Positions 1 through 6,463 of a DNA stretch of 7,188 bases are shown piece after piece. Made by a program: the position numbers and the translations under genes. The stretch's first letter is position 1, and every line of letters starts with the position of its first letter. Below the pieces are notes generated by a model. It searched no databases. It saw only the letters and a list, made by a program, of their open reading frames with translations, and was not told the origin of the DNA. The stretch comes from Oscillospiraceae bacterium (GTDB taxonomy: Bacteria; Bacillota; Clostridia; Oscillospirales; Acutalibacteraceae), in the NCBI GenBank assembly GCA_902766855.1, contig CACXFE010000129.1, forward strand, positions 1 through 7,188, given 5' to 3'.

Positions 1-585
1 GTACATATATTTGTCGAAGCGACCGACGGTATTGTGATAATTTCCTTCCAGCCACACCCCGAAATGCAGAATGCGGAAAAACTGCAACGCCTCGCGGAAG
101 TTGCGGGCAGGATAGCGCGGCACCTGCGTCAGTACCTCCGCCAAATCGTCCCGCCCTTGTTTTTTTGCTTCTTCCAAATACCGGTCGGACAGGGCAATCA
201 GGTTATCGATCGCTCTTTTCCCGTATGCATCGGCCTCCTCGCGTTTGGCTGACAATCCTTTGGCGATCGCATCATAATAATTGGGTGACAAATTGGAAAG
301 ATAGCCGAGTTCGTGAATATGATGTTCTGCCTTGATCGCCGCCCATTCGCTTTCGGTGAAAATATCCGGCAGATTGGCGACCGTGCGCAAAAACACGATC
401 TGCTCCCCCTCTAAAATCACCGGCTTTTCCTCGTTACAGAGCCGTTCAAACCGATCCGCCATGCGCTCGATGGGCGTTAATCCTTTTGCCGCGTATTCTT
501 CGCCTAAATTCCATGCTACCGTATGGCGATACGCATGATGCCCTTTTTGACGGACGATAAAATCATATAATGCTTGCTGTTTCAT
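1..585 (-). CDS. Glycyl radical enzyme, pyruvate formate-lyase-like (N-terminal part, runs off left edge)
   Basis: The first 195 residues of a protein read leftward from ATG 585-583, open to the window edge. It belongs to the pyruvate formate-lyase/glycyl radical enzyme superfamily. Enzymes of this fold use a glycyl radical, installed by a radical-SAM activase, to make a cysteine thiyl radical that cleaves C-C or C-O bonds without oxygen. Visible hallmarks are FLRTVANLPDIFTESEW (residues 65-81), HIHELGYLSNLSPNYYDAI (95-113), the helix NFREALQFFRILHFG (162-176) and the end VGRFDKYMY (187-195). This end corresponds to the GRFDQYMYPY segment of pyruvate formate-lyases. The catalytic Cys and the radical Gly lie in the missing C-terminal part, so activity cannot be judged. 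The start is firm: AAGGAG (596-601) precedes it by 10 bases, inside the end of lacZ, whose stop is one base upstream. The gene is therefore the second of an operon and probably translationally coupled. No activase gene is in the window. Fold is confident; substrate is unknown. Confidence 0.88.
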   Translation of the reverse strand, partial: MKQQALYDFIVRQKGHHAYRHTVAWNLGEEYAAKGLTPIERMADRFERLCNEEKPVILEGEQIVFLRTVANLPDIFTESEWAAIKAEHHIHELGYLSNLSPNYYDAIAKGLSAKREEADAYGKRAIDNLIALSDRYLEEAKKQGRDDLAEVLTQVPRYPARNFREALQFFRILHFGVWLEGNYHNTVGRFDKYMY

Positions 586-586
586 G

Positions 587-3427
587 TTAATTTTTCTCCT
601 TTTCCTCGCACGGACGAATCGCAAACGAAAAAGCAATTTCTTTTTCGCACAGTTGATATTTCTCTTCCAATTTCGGGCCGCAGGAATTGGAACCCAGCCC
701 CGAAACCTTGTAATCGATTCTGAGATGCGTTGCCCCGTCCTTTTCCAATTCGTCGGTATGCTCCGCGCGGTACAGGGTTTCCGTGCTGTAATCCGAAACA
801 TTGCAGGAAAGCCCGGTTTCGCTTTCTACCACCATTTTTCCGATTTTTAAATAGGTAACGCCGATATGGTTTCCATGCTCCTGCGGGCGGACATACGGGA
901 CATACTCTTGTTCGGAAGTGCTTTCATAATACCCCATTTGAGAAGCGTGGTGCATATCGCAATAATTTTCGTGCGGCCCCATCCCGAAATACGAAAACGG
1001 TTTGGCATTGCCCGGCAGGCACATCTCAAAGCCCAGCCGCGGCAGATAATAAGCGCCTTGCCGCACCTGTCCCTGCAAAGAGAAGGTGATTTTCCCCGTT
1101 GCCGACACGATGATTCGGAGGGTATACCGGAACACCGGGATCCTCGAAACACCGGCGATCGAGCCGGTCACCGTGATGGCGCCGTTGCTGACACCGCAAT
1201 CATACACTTTGGAAAAGGCGCAATCCAGATTTTCCCCTTGCCAGACATTGGTATTCGCCCAATACACCACCACATTACGGTCGTTATCGGTCGGGGCACG
1301 GAAAAGCGACAGTTTCATGCGATCGGACAGTTGCTCTTCCCCGTCGATCACAAGGCTTGTAAACGCGCCGTAAAATTTAGAAAAGGTATACGAAAACCGA
1401 TCGCCGGCGGCATAGATATAACGGTCATCCTCCGTTAAAGAACAGGCGCCGCTTTCCGGCTTGTTCGGCAACTTCGTACAGGGCAGTTCGTGTTGTGTTT
1501 GAGCAACGGTCTTTCCGTCTTTCAAAAGTTTTACCGAGAGGTATGCTCCAAACCGGCAGGTGATCGGCTTTTCCTCCACCGCCAACTCACAGGCCGTGTG
1601 CGGTGCAAGCGAAAGAGGAACCTGTTTGGTTTCCGCCGTTTTCCCGTCGATCATGATCGAATAAGACAACGCACATTCGGCAAGATCGGTAAAATCATAG
1701 CGGTTATACACGGTCAATCGCCCGTTTTCATATTGTGTGCGAATCGGTTGATAGGCGGCTTTGGCTTCCAGGGAACCGGCTTTGAACGAACGGTCGGAAA
1801 AAACAAGACCGTCACAGCAGAAGTTCCCGTCATGCGTTAATTCGCCCTCAAAATCGCCGCCGTACTTTTGCACGCCGTTTACCAAAGCCACATGATCCGC
1901 CCATTCCCAAATGCAGCCGCCGATCATCTTCGGATACCGGTCGATCAATTCGTTATAATCCCACACATCGCCGGGGCCGTTGCCCATGGCGTGGGCGTAT
2001 TCGCACAAAAACACCGGCTTGCAAATCTCCGCGGATTCCGCCGCGTTTTTCAGTTCGCCCAGTGATAAATACATCCGCGAATACACATCCGAATTTTGCA
2101 GTTCTCCCTGGCGGCAAGCGTCCTCACAATGGATCAGTCGGGAAGGATCGCGCCGTTTGGCATACGCGATCATTTTTTCATGGTTCACCCCATGCGCGCT
2201 CTCATTTCCCGTAGACCACATGATGATGCTCGGGAAATTTTTAAACACCTCCACCATGCGCTCCATCCGCTCGACATGCGCCGCTTCCCATTCCGGCCTG
2301 GTGCAGGGCCAATCCCCCGAGGTGACATCGTACCCGTTCCCCCCGGCGGTTCTTCTGGAAAATCCGTGGGTTTCAATATCGGTTTCGCACACCACATAAA
2401 AGCCCATTTCATCGCACATTTGCATAAATTTCGGCGTGGGCGGATAGTGCGAAGTGCGGATGCAGTTGATATTCAATTCTTTCATCAGGAGAAGATCGCG
2501 TTTCAGTTCTTCCTCGGTTTGCCGCCAACCCCCGACGGGGCTTGTATCATGATGGTTCACACCGTGCAGTTTTACCGCGACTCCGTTGATCAGCAATTCA
2601 TACCGATCGGATATTCTGACGCTTCTCAAACCGGTTTTAAAGGTAAGGATCTCGCCCTCCCGCTCTAATTCCACTGTATACAAAAACGGTTTTTCCGCAT
2701 TCCACAGAATCGGATCCTGCGGGGCGAAAGAAAAGCGGTTTTCAAAGTCATCTTCGCAAAGCAGCGCGTCTTTCTCAAAGATTTTTACATGCGCACGACC
2801 GGCCAGCGCAATCTCGATGCTGTGATCGTTTGGAATGATCTCCACATCTTCGATATGCCCCTCCGGGCGCTGGGTAATATAAAGATCGCGGAAAATGCCG
2901 TTATAACGGAAGGCGTCCTGATCTTCCAGATAACTGCCGCAGCACCATTTGAAAACCTTGACCGTGATTTCGTTGCGGCCCGCGCGCACATAGTCTGTGA
3001 TCTCAAACACCGCCTGCAAGCGGCTTCCGCTGGTATACCCGACATACTCGCCGTTGAGATAAAGAAAAGCACAGGAAGAAACCCCTTCAAAGGTCAAATA
3101 GATCCTTCCCCATTTTTGAGCAAGATCAAATTGGCGGCGATAAAAGCCGCAGGGGTTTTCATCCGGCACATAAGGCGGATCGACCGGGTATGGATAATTG
3201 ATATTGGTATAATTGGGATGGCCGTATCCTTTCAACTGCCAACAGGAAGGCACCTCGATGGTATCCCATTTTTCGATTGTTTCCGGGATTTCGTTTTCGT
3301 TTTCAAAATACGCAAAATCCCATTCGCCGTTTAACAAAGTCACTTCCGATTTTCCTCCCGGAATCGCATAACTTCTCGGGGACAATCGGTTTTCGCTTGT
3401 TCTATTCAAATCCTCAAACAGTTTCAT
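587..3427 (-). CDS. lacZ: Beta-galactosidase, GH2 family, LacZ type
   Basis: A complete 946-residue cytoplasmic exo-glycosidase, close in length to E. coli LacZ (1023). It hydrolyses terminal beta-D-galactosyl residues with retention, by family precedent. Domains in order: N-terminal jelly-roll sugar-binding domain (about 15-190), Ig-like domain (about 190-272), TIM barrel (about 281-565), second Ig-like linker, and C-terminal beta-gal small-chain domain (about 670-940). The barrel has GVNHHD, the family signature around RTSHYP, the acid/base Glu409 in WSTGNESAHG and the nucleophile Glu476 in LCEYAHAMGNG, followed by GGCIWEWADH (503-512). The C-terminal part has RAPTDNDR (710-717), YFGMGPHENY and GLGSNSCGP. 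No signal peptide is seen. Start 3427 is chosen because MKLFEDLNRTSENRL is the usual LacZ beginning and AAAGAGG sits 8 bases upstream. An in-frame ATG at 3469 with its own GGAAGG is an alternative adding 14 residues. Extending to 3520 would run over the promoter and is not credible. The protein ends in a charged EEKEKN tail overlapping the next gene's ribosome binding site. True sugar specificity could be another beta-hexoside. Confidence 0.95.
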   Translation of the reverse strand: MKLFEDLNRTSENRLSPRSYAIPGGKSEVTLLNGEWDFAYFENENEIPETIEKWDTIEVPSCWQLKGYGHPNYTNINYPYPVDPPYVPDENPCGFYRRQFDLAQKWGRIYLTFEGVSSCAFLYLNGEYVGYTSGSRLQAVFEITDYVRAGRNEITVKVFKWCCGSYLEDQDAFRYNGIFRDLYITQRPEGHIEDVEIIPNDHSIEIALAGRAHVKIFEKDALLCEDDFENRFSFAPQDPILWNAEKPFLYTVELEREGEILTFKTGLRSVRISDRYELLINGVAVKLHGVNHHDTSPVGGWRQTEEELKRDLLLMKELNINCIRTSHYPPTPKFMQMCDEMGFYVVCETDIETHGFSRRTAGGNGYDVTSGDWPCTRPEWEAAHVERMERMVEVFKNFPSIIMWSTGNESAHGVNHEKMIAYAKRRDPSRLIHCEDACRQGELQNSDVYSRMYLSLGELKNAAESAEICKPVFLCEYAHAMGNGPGDVWDYNELIDRYPKMIGGCIWEWADHVALVNGVQKYGGDFEGELTHDGNFCCDGLVFSDRSFKAGSLEAKAAYQPIRTQYENGRLTVYNRYDFTDLAECALSYSIMIDGKTAETKQVPLSLAPHTACELAVEEKPITCRFGAYLSVKLLKDGKTVAQTQHELPCTKLPNKPESGACSLTEDDRYIYAAGDRFSYTFSKFYGAFTSLVIDGEEQLSDRMKLSLFRAPTDNDRNVVVYWANTNVWQGENLDCAFSKVYDCGVSNGAITVTGSIAGVSRIPVFRYTLRIIVSATGKITFSLQGQVRQGAYYLPRLGFEMCLPGNAKPFSYFGMGPHENYCDMHHASQMGYYESTSEQEYVPYVRPQEHGNHIGVTYLKIGKMVVESETGLSCNVSDYSTETLYRAEHTDELEKDGATHLRIDYKVSGLGSNSCGPKLEEKYQLCEKEIAFSFAIRPCEEKEKN
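596..601 (-). promoter_or_regulatory. Ribosome binding site of the glycyl radical enzyme gene, inside lacZ
   Basis: AAGGAG on the minus strand lies within the last codons of lacZ, 10 bases before the ATG. The lacZ stop codon and the next start are separated by one base, an arrangement that favours translational coupling and fixes the start of the downstream gene. Confidence 0.75.
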
Positions 3428-3491
3428 TGCTTGATCCTCTTTCCGCAAGATCATATTTTCCGCTTTCATATTCAGAATCCTTCCATTGATA

Positions 3492-3520
3492 ATGATAATC
3501 GCAGATGCGAATCCTGTCAA
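3492..3520 (-). promoter_or_regulatory. Sigma-A-like promoter of lacZ and the glycyl radical enzyme gene
   Basis: Read leftward, a perfect TTGACA -35 box (3520-3515) is followed by a 17-base spacer and a TATCAT -10 box (3497-3492), five of six matches to consensus. Transcription would begin near 3485, leaving a leader of about 58 bases before the chosen lacZ start. The alternative ATG at 3469 would have its ribosome site at the very 5' end of the transcript, which argues mildly against it. Seen in sequence; activity is inferred. Confidence 0.75.
3499..3510. promoter_or_regulatory. Candidate operator dyad inside the lacZ promoter spacer
   Basis: TCGCAGATGCGA is a palindrome with perfect 5-base arms (TCGCA/TGCGA) around a 2-base centre. 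It lies entirely within the 17-base spacer between the -35 and -10 boxes of the leftward promoter. A dimeric repressor bound here would block RNA polymerase, as expected for a sugar-responsive regulator. No regulator gene is in the window, so the protein is unknown. Confidence 0.4.
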
Positions 3521-3522
3521 TC

Positions 3523-3539
3523 TTTTTTTCCGTTTTTTT
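3523..3539 (-). promoter_or_regulatory. Phased A-tracts upstream of the lacZ -35 box (UP-element-like)
   Basis: On the minus strand two runs of seven A (3539-3533 and 3529-3523) are spaced exactly 10 bases apart and end two bases before TTGACA. A-tracts in helical phase bend DNA and can act as UP elements contacted by the RNA polymerase alpha subunit, which would strengthen the leftward promoter. The flanking TTTTCC/GGAAAA also forms a weak inverted repeat. Confidence 0.45.
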
Positions 3540-3580
3540 GGAAAAGTTTCTCGCTTGTTTCGTCATGTTCCATAAACTTC

Positions 3581-3609
3581 TTGACCTTTACGGCACAGTA
3601 TGATAAAGT
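3581..3609 (+). promoter_or_regulatory. Probable promoter of the GH106-like gene
   Basis: TTGACC (3581-3586, five of six matches) is followed after 17 bases by TAAAGT (3604-3609, four of six). Better-looking -10 strings TATGAT and TGATAA overlap but are too close to the -35. Transcription would begin near 3616 with a leader of about 37 bases before ATG 3653, which supports that start over the ATG at 3620. It is weaker than the lacZ promoter and may need an activator. Confidence 0.45.
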
Positions 3610-3613
3610 AAAG
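3586..3613. repeat. Inverted repeat CTTTAC-N16-GTAAAG across the rightward promoter
   Basis: Six-base perfect arms at 3586-3591 and 3608-3613 flank the spacer and -10 area of the probable rightward promoter. The arm centres are 22 bases apart, about two helical turns, so a dimeric regulator could bind both. Six-base arms can arise by chance, so this is tentative. Confidence 0.25.
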
Positions 3614-3652
3614 CCGAGAATGATTTTCTTGGCGAAAGGCAGGGCTTTGATC

Positions 3653-6253
3653 ATGCAAACATTTTCACCCGAATGCGAGAAGAAACCCTATCTGATCCCG
3701 TTGTTTTGGCAAAGGCACGATTCCCATGAAGCCATTGAAACCGAAATGCGCAAAATGAAATCCGCCGGGATCCACACATTTGTCATGGAGCCGCGCCCCC
3801 ACCCGGACTATCTCGGGCAAGGCTGGTGGGACGATGTTGACTTTGTTCTGAAAAAGGCGGAGGAACTGGATATGTTCCTTTACTTTTTCGATGACGGCAC
3901 CTATCCGAGCGGCACCGCCAACGGTGAACTTGCACGGCGCTATCCCGAATATACCAAGCGTTATTGGGCGCAACAGCATATGGACGCCACCGGCCCCCTG
4001 CCGCATGCGCATTTTTTGATCGACGACTGGCTTGGCGAAAACGAAAGCGTGTTGCGCATCCTTGCCGCAAAGCGTACCGACCGCGATCAGATGCTGGACG
4101 CCGATTCACTGGTCGATGTGACCGGGTACTATCGGCACGGTCGCCTTTACTGGCCGGTGCCCGAAGGCGAATGGCGCGTTTTTCTGATCAAAAAAACCGC
4201 ACAAGGCGAAGAAGAACATACCCGCTTGTATTGCAATCCACTGGTTAAAGAAGCGGTAGGAAAATATTTAGAAATCGTGCATGAAAGCCACTACGCCCGG
4301 TATGCCGATCAGTTTGGCAAACGCATTCTCGGCTTCTTCACGGATGAGCCGCGGTTCGGCAACACCACAGGCTATGACCGCATCATCGGATTGAGTAATA
4401 TGCCGCTCCCCTGTTCGGATGAATTGTTGACTCTGCTGTCCGATTCGCCTTTGGGGGACTTTGCAAAATATCTTCCGCTTTTGTGGTACCCGGATCAGCA
4501 AGAAATCTGCCGGGATGTGCGGTACTTATATATGGATACCGTGTCCCGCCTGTTTGCCGAGAATTTCACCGGGCAGGCAGGCGATTGGTGCCGCGCGCAC
4601 GGTGTTGAACTGATCGGGCATGTTGTTGAAGAAAACGGCGCACACTCCCGCCTCGGTTACGGTGCCGGCCATTATTTCCGCGCCATGAAGGGGCTGGATG
4701 CGGCGGGTATTGATGTTGTATGCAACCTGCTCCCCGAACAGACATCGGGTTATTTTTCCACCCTGTTCAATGATTTTGATTGCGATTTTAATCACTGGGG
4801 GCTTGCCAAAATGGCTTCTTCCAGCGCCCATGCCGATCCCAAGAAGAAAAACCGCGCACTGTGCGAAGCATTTGGGGCCTACGGCTGGTCGGAAGGCCTT
4901 AAAGTGATGAAATGGATCACCGATCACTTGGCGGTATGCGGCGTGGGCCTGATCACTCCTCATGCTTTTTCGCCCTCGCCGTTTCCCGATGAAGATTGCC
5001 CGCCTCATTTTTATGCGCGCGGCAACAATCCGCAGTTCCGTTATTTCGGCATATGGGCGGATTATGCTAATCGGTTGGGTGACGCGCTGAACGCGGCGGA
5101 ACACCACGCCCCGGTCGCCGTGCTGTATCATGCCGAAGGGGAATGGGGCAGTTATACCGCCGAAGCGGATAAGGCCGAGCCGTTTGAAAAGGCGGTGCGC
5201 ACGCTTGCCGAGCACCAGATCGATTGCGATGTTGTTTGCATCGACGATTTATTGGAAGCATCGGTAAAAAGCGGCCGGCTTTTGCTGAACCGGGAACAGT
5301 TCCGCGCTTTGATCGTACCTTTTACTCCGTGTATCAACGGCGCGTTTTCAGCCAAACTTCATCAGTTTGCCGCAAACGGTCTGCCGGTAATTTTCACTCG
5401 CGCGTTCCCGACGCACGGGTACTTCGGGGCGAAAACGGATATGTCCGCGTTCGGCTGCTGCCCGACCGATCAACTGGCTGATACGCTGGCCGCCGAAGGG
5501 ATTCCCGAACTACAATGCGACACCTATGAGCCGGATCTTCTTGTCACACATTATGATAAGGACGGATTTGATTGGTACTTCCTTGTCAATCAAAGTACAA
5601 AAAACGCGGTCGATACCAACCTCACGGTGCAAGACACCCGCAACAGTGTGTTTTATGACGCCATGAACAACCAATACTATCACTGCCGAAAGACCGTGGC
5701 GGGCGACCGCTCTGTCATCGATCTTCATCTGGATCCGTGGGAAACGGTCTTTTTGGTTTTCGGTGATGATTGTACCGGCGCCCCCGAAAGGGCGAAACCC
5801 GATGCGTGCGACGGCGCGGCGCTCCCCCATGGGTGGGAAATCTCAATAGCAGACGCCAAAGCTTATCCCGCCTTTGCCAAAACCGATTTTCACGAACTCG
5901 TCGATCTCTCCCTGCCGGAATATCTGCCGGACTTTGCGGGTACGGTGCGTTACGAAACCGCTTTTATCCTGCCGCCGGATACCGATCTCACCTGCCCTTT
6001 ATTTGTAAACATTTCAGAAGCGGCCGAAGTGGTGGAAATATCGGTCAACGATGTTCCCGCAGGTATCAAACTAACCCCGCCATACCGCTTTGAAATACCC
6101 CGGGATCTCATACGGATTGGTAAAAACCGTCTGACGGTCGATGTTACAAACACCGTGGTAAAAGAAGGGCATCGCAATATTTTCGATCCCTATTTTGCGC
6201 AGGATCCAACCGGCATCACCGGCGAAGTGACCATCCTGTTTAAAAAATGTTGA
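3653..6253 (+). CDS. GH106-like glycoside hydrolase, cytoplasmic
   Basis: An 866-residue protein resembling the GH106-like 'glycosyl hydrolase' group common in gut Clostridia; characterised GH106 enzymes are alpha-L-rhamnosidases. Residues about 10-475 look like a (beta/alpha)8 barrel with conserved blocks: MEPRPHPDYLG (45-55), the FFDDGTYPSGTANG block (78-91), FFTDEPRFG (228-236), GHVVEENGAHSRLGYGAGHYF (322-342) and CEAFGAYGW (404-412). Residues about 430-460 hold the TPHAFSPSPFPDEDCPPHFY region. Glu232, Glu326/327 and Glu405 are the carboxylates I would test first; the assignment is inferred. Next come a Rossmann-like region (about 486-600, with VAVLYHAEGEW and ALIVPF), a beta-rich domain (about 620-705) and a C-terminal galactose-binding-like sandwich ending in GITGEVTIL. 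No signal peptide is present and it is shorter than secreted GH106 enzymes (about 1100 residues). The frame is open back to 3431, but those residues overlap lacZ and its promoter. ATG 3653 is preferred, with AAAGGCAGGG 8 bases upstream; ATG 3620 lacks a good site. It is divergent from lacZ, suggesting co-regulated sugar use. Coding confidence is high, family moderate, substrate unknown. Confidence 0.85.
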   Translation: MQTFSPECEKKPYLIPLFWQRHDSHEAIETEMRKMKSAGIHTFVMEPRPHPDYLGQGWWDDVDFVLKKAEELDMFLYFFDDGTYPSGTANGELARRYPEYTKRYWAQQHMDATGPLPHAHFLIDDWLGENESVLRILAAKRTDRDQMLDADSLVDVTGYYRHGRLYWPVPEGEWRVFLIKKTAQGEEEHTRLYCNPLVKEAVGKYLEIVHESHYARYADQFGKRILGFFTDEPRFGNTTGYDRIIGLSNMPLPCSDELLTLLSDSPLGDFAKYLPLLWYPDQQEICRDVRYLYMDTVSRLFAENFTGQAGDWCRAHGVELIGHVVEENGAHSRLGYGAGHYFRAMKGLDAAGIDVVCNLLPEQTSGYFSTLFNDFDCDFNHWGLAKMASSSAHADPKKKNRALCEAFGAYGWSEGLKVMKWITDHLAVCGVGLITPHAFSPSPFPDEDCPPHFYARGNNPQFRYFGIWADYANRLGDALNAAEHHAPVAVLYHAEGEWGSYTAEADKAEPFEKAVRTLAEHQIDCDVVCIDDLLEASVKSGRLLLNREQFRALIVPFTPCINGAFSAKLHQFAANGLPVIFTRAFPTHGYFGAKTDMSAFGCCPTDQLADTLAAEGIPELQCDTYEPDLLVTHYDKDGFDWYFLVNQSTKNAVDTNLTVQDTRNSVFYDAMNNQYYHCRKTVAGDRSVIDLHLDPWETVFLVFGDDCTGAPERAKPDACDGAALPHGWEISIADAKAYPAFAKTDFHELVDLSLPEYLPDFAGTVRYETAFILPPDTDLTCPLFVNISEAAEVVEISVNDVPAGIKLTPPYRFEIPRDLIRIGKNRLTVDVTNTVVKEGHRNIFDPYFAQDPTGITGEVTILFKKC

Positions 6254-6286
6254 CACGAAAAAAACTTTCTTCACACATTGCAGGAC

Positions 6287-6309
6287 AAAAATGCGGCTGA
6301 CCGCTGCAT
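6287..6309 (-). terminator. Probable Rho-independent terminator, leftward
   Basis: On the minus strand ATGCAGC (6309-6303), a five-base loop and GCCGCAT (6297-6291) form a 7-pair stem with one G-U pair, followed by TTTTG. The stem is short and the U-tract modest. It would end transcripts coming from the ferredoxin-type gene, whose stop is about 155 bases upstream. No comparable hairpin with a T-run is seen for the rightward glycosidase gene. Confidence 0.45.
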
Positions 6310-6361
6310 AAAAACTGAAATTCGTTTTTTGACCAAGCAACCGAAAGAGGAAAGCAGAAAA

Positions 6362-6448
6362 TTATTCTATGCTCCCGGCGGCGATCAAACTGACCCCCGT
6401 GCCGAGAAAATCCTCCACGACCACCATCGGAGAAAAAATGAGGGGGCT
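6362..6448 (-). other. Short codon-like stretch downstream of the ferredoxin-type gene
   Basis: Between the two convergent genes the minus strand has a 28-codon open stretch, with an internal ATG at 6427, ending in TAA at 6364-6362. It reads SPLIFSPMVVVEDFLGTGVS and continues to AAGSIE. It is rich in V, G, A and L and has GC-rich third positions like the real genes. There is a stop just upstream and no ribosome binding site before the ATG. It could be a gene remnant or a chance frame; I do not recognise it. Nothing else is evident in this 210-base region except the hairpin. Confidence 0.2.
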
Positions 6449-6463
6449 TTACAGCCGGGTCGG

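Noticed and set aside
1..585. Glycyl radical 1,2-propanediol dehydratase fed by rhamnose from the GH106-like enzyme
   Set aside because: Attractive as a pathway, but the visible N-terminus does not resemble that subfamily as I recall it and the active-site half is missing. The claim cannot be supported.
866..1438. 190-codon plus-strand open frame opposite lacZ
   Set aside because: It lies wholly antisense to conserved LacZ C-terminal coding sequence, has no ribosome binding site or recognisable motif, and is a codon-bias shadow.
2096..2668. 190-codon plus-strand open frame opposite the lacZ barrel
   Set aside because: It covers the catalytic GH2 region on the other strand. Composition rich in H, R and P indicates an antisense shadow.
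2789..3334. 181-codon plus-strand open frame opposite the lacZ N-terminal domain
   Set aside because: Antisense to conserved GH2 sequence, with no independent coding evidence.
3431..3652. Upstream extension of the GH106-like frame
   Set aside because: It would overlap the lacZ start, both promoters and T-tracts; the translated residues look non-coding and start 3653 has the better ribosome site.
4526..5215. 229-codon minus-strand open frame opposite the GH106-like gene
   Set aside because: The plus strand carries the conserved GHVVEEN, EAFGAYGW and PHAFSP blocks. The minus frame has no recognisable domain.
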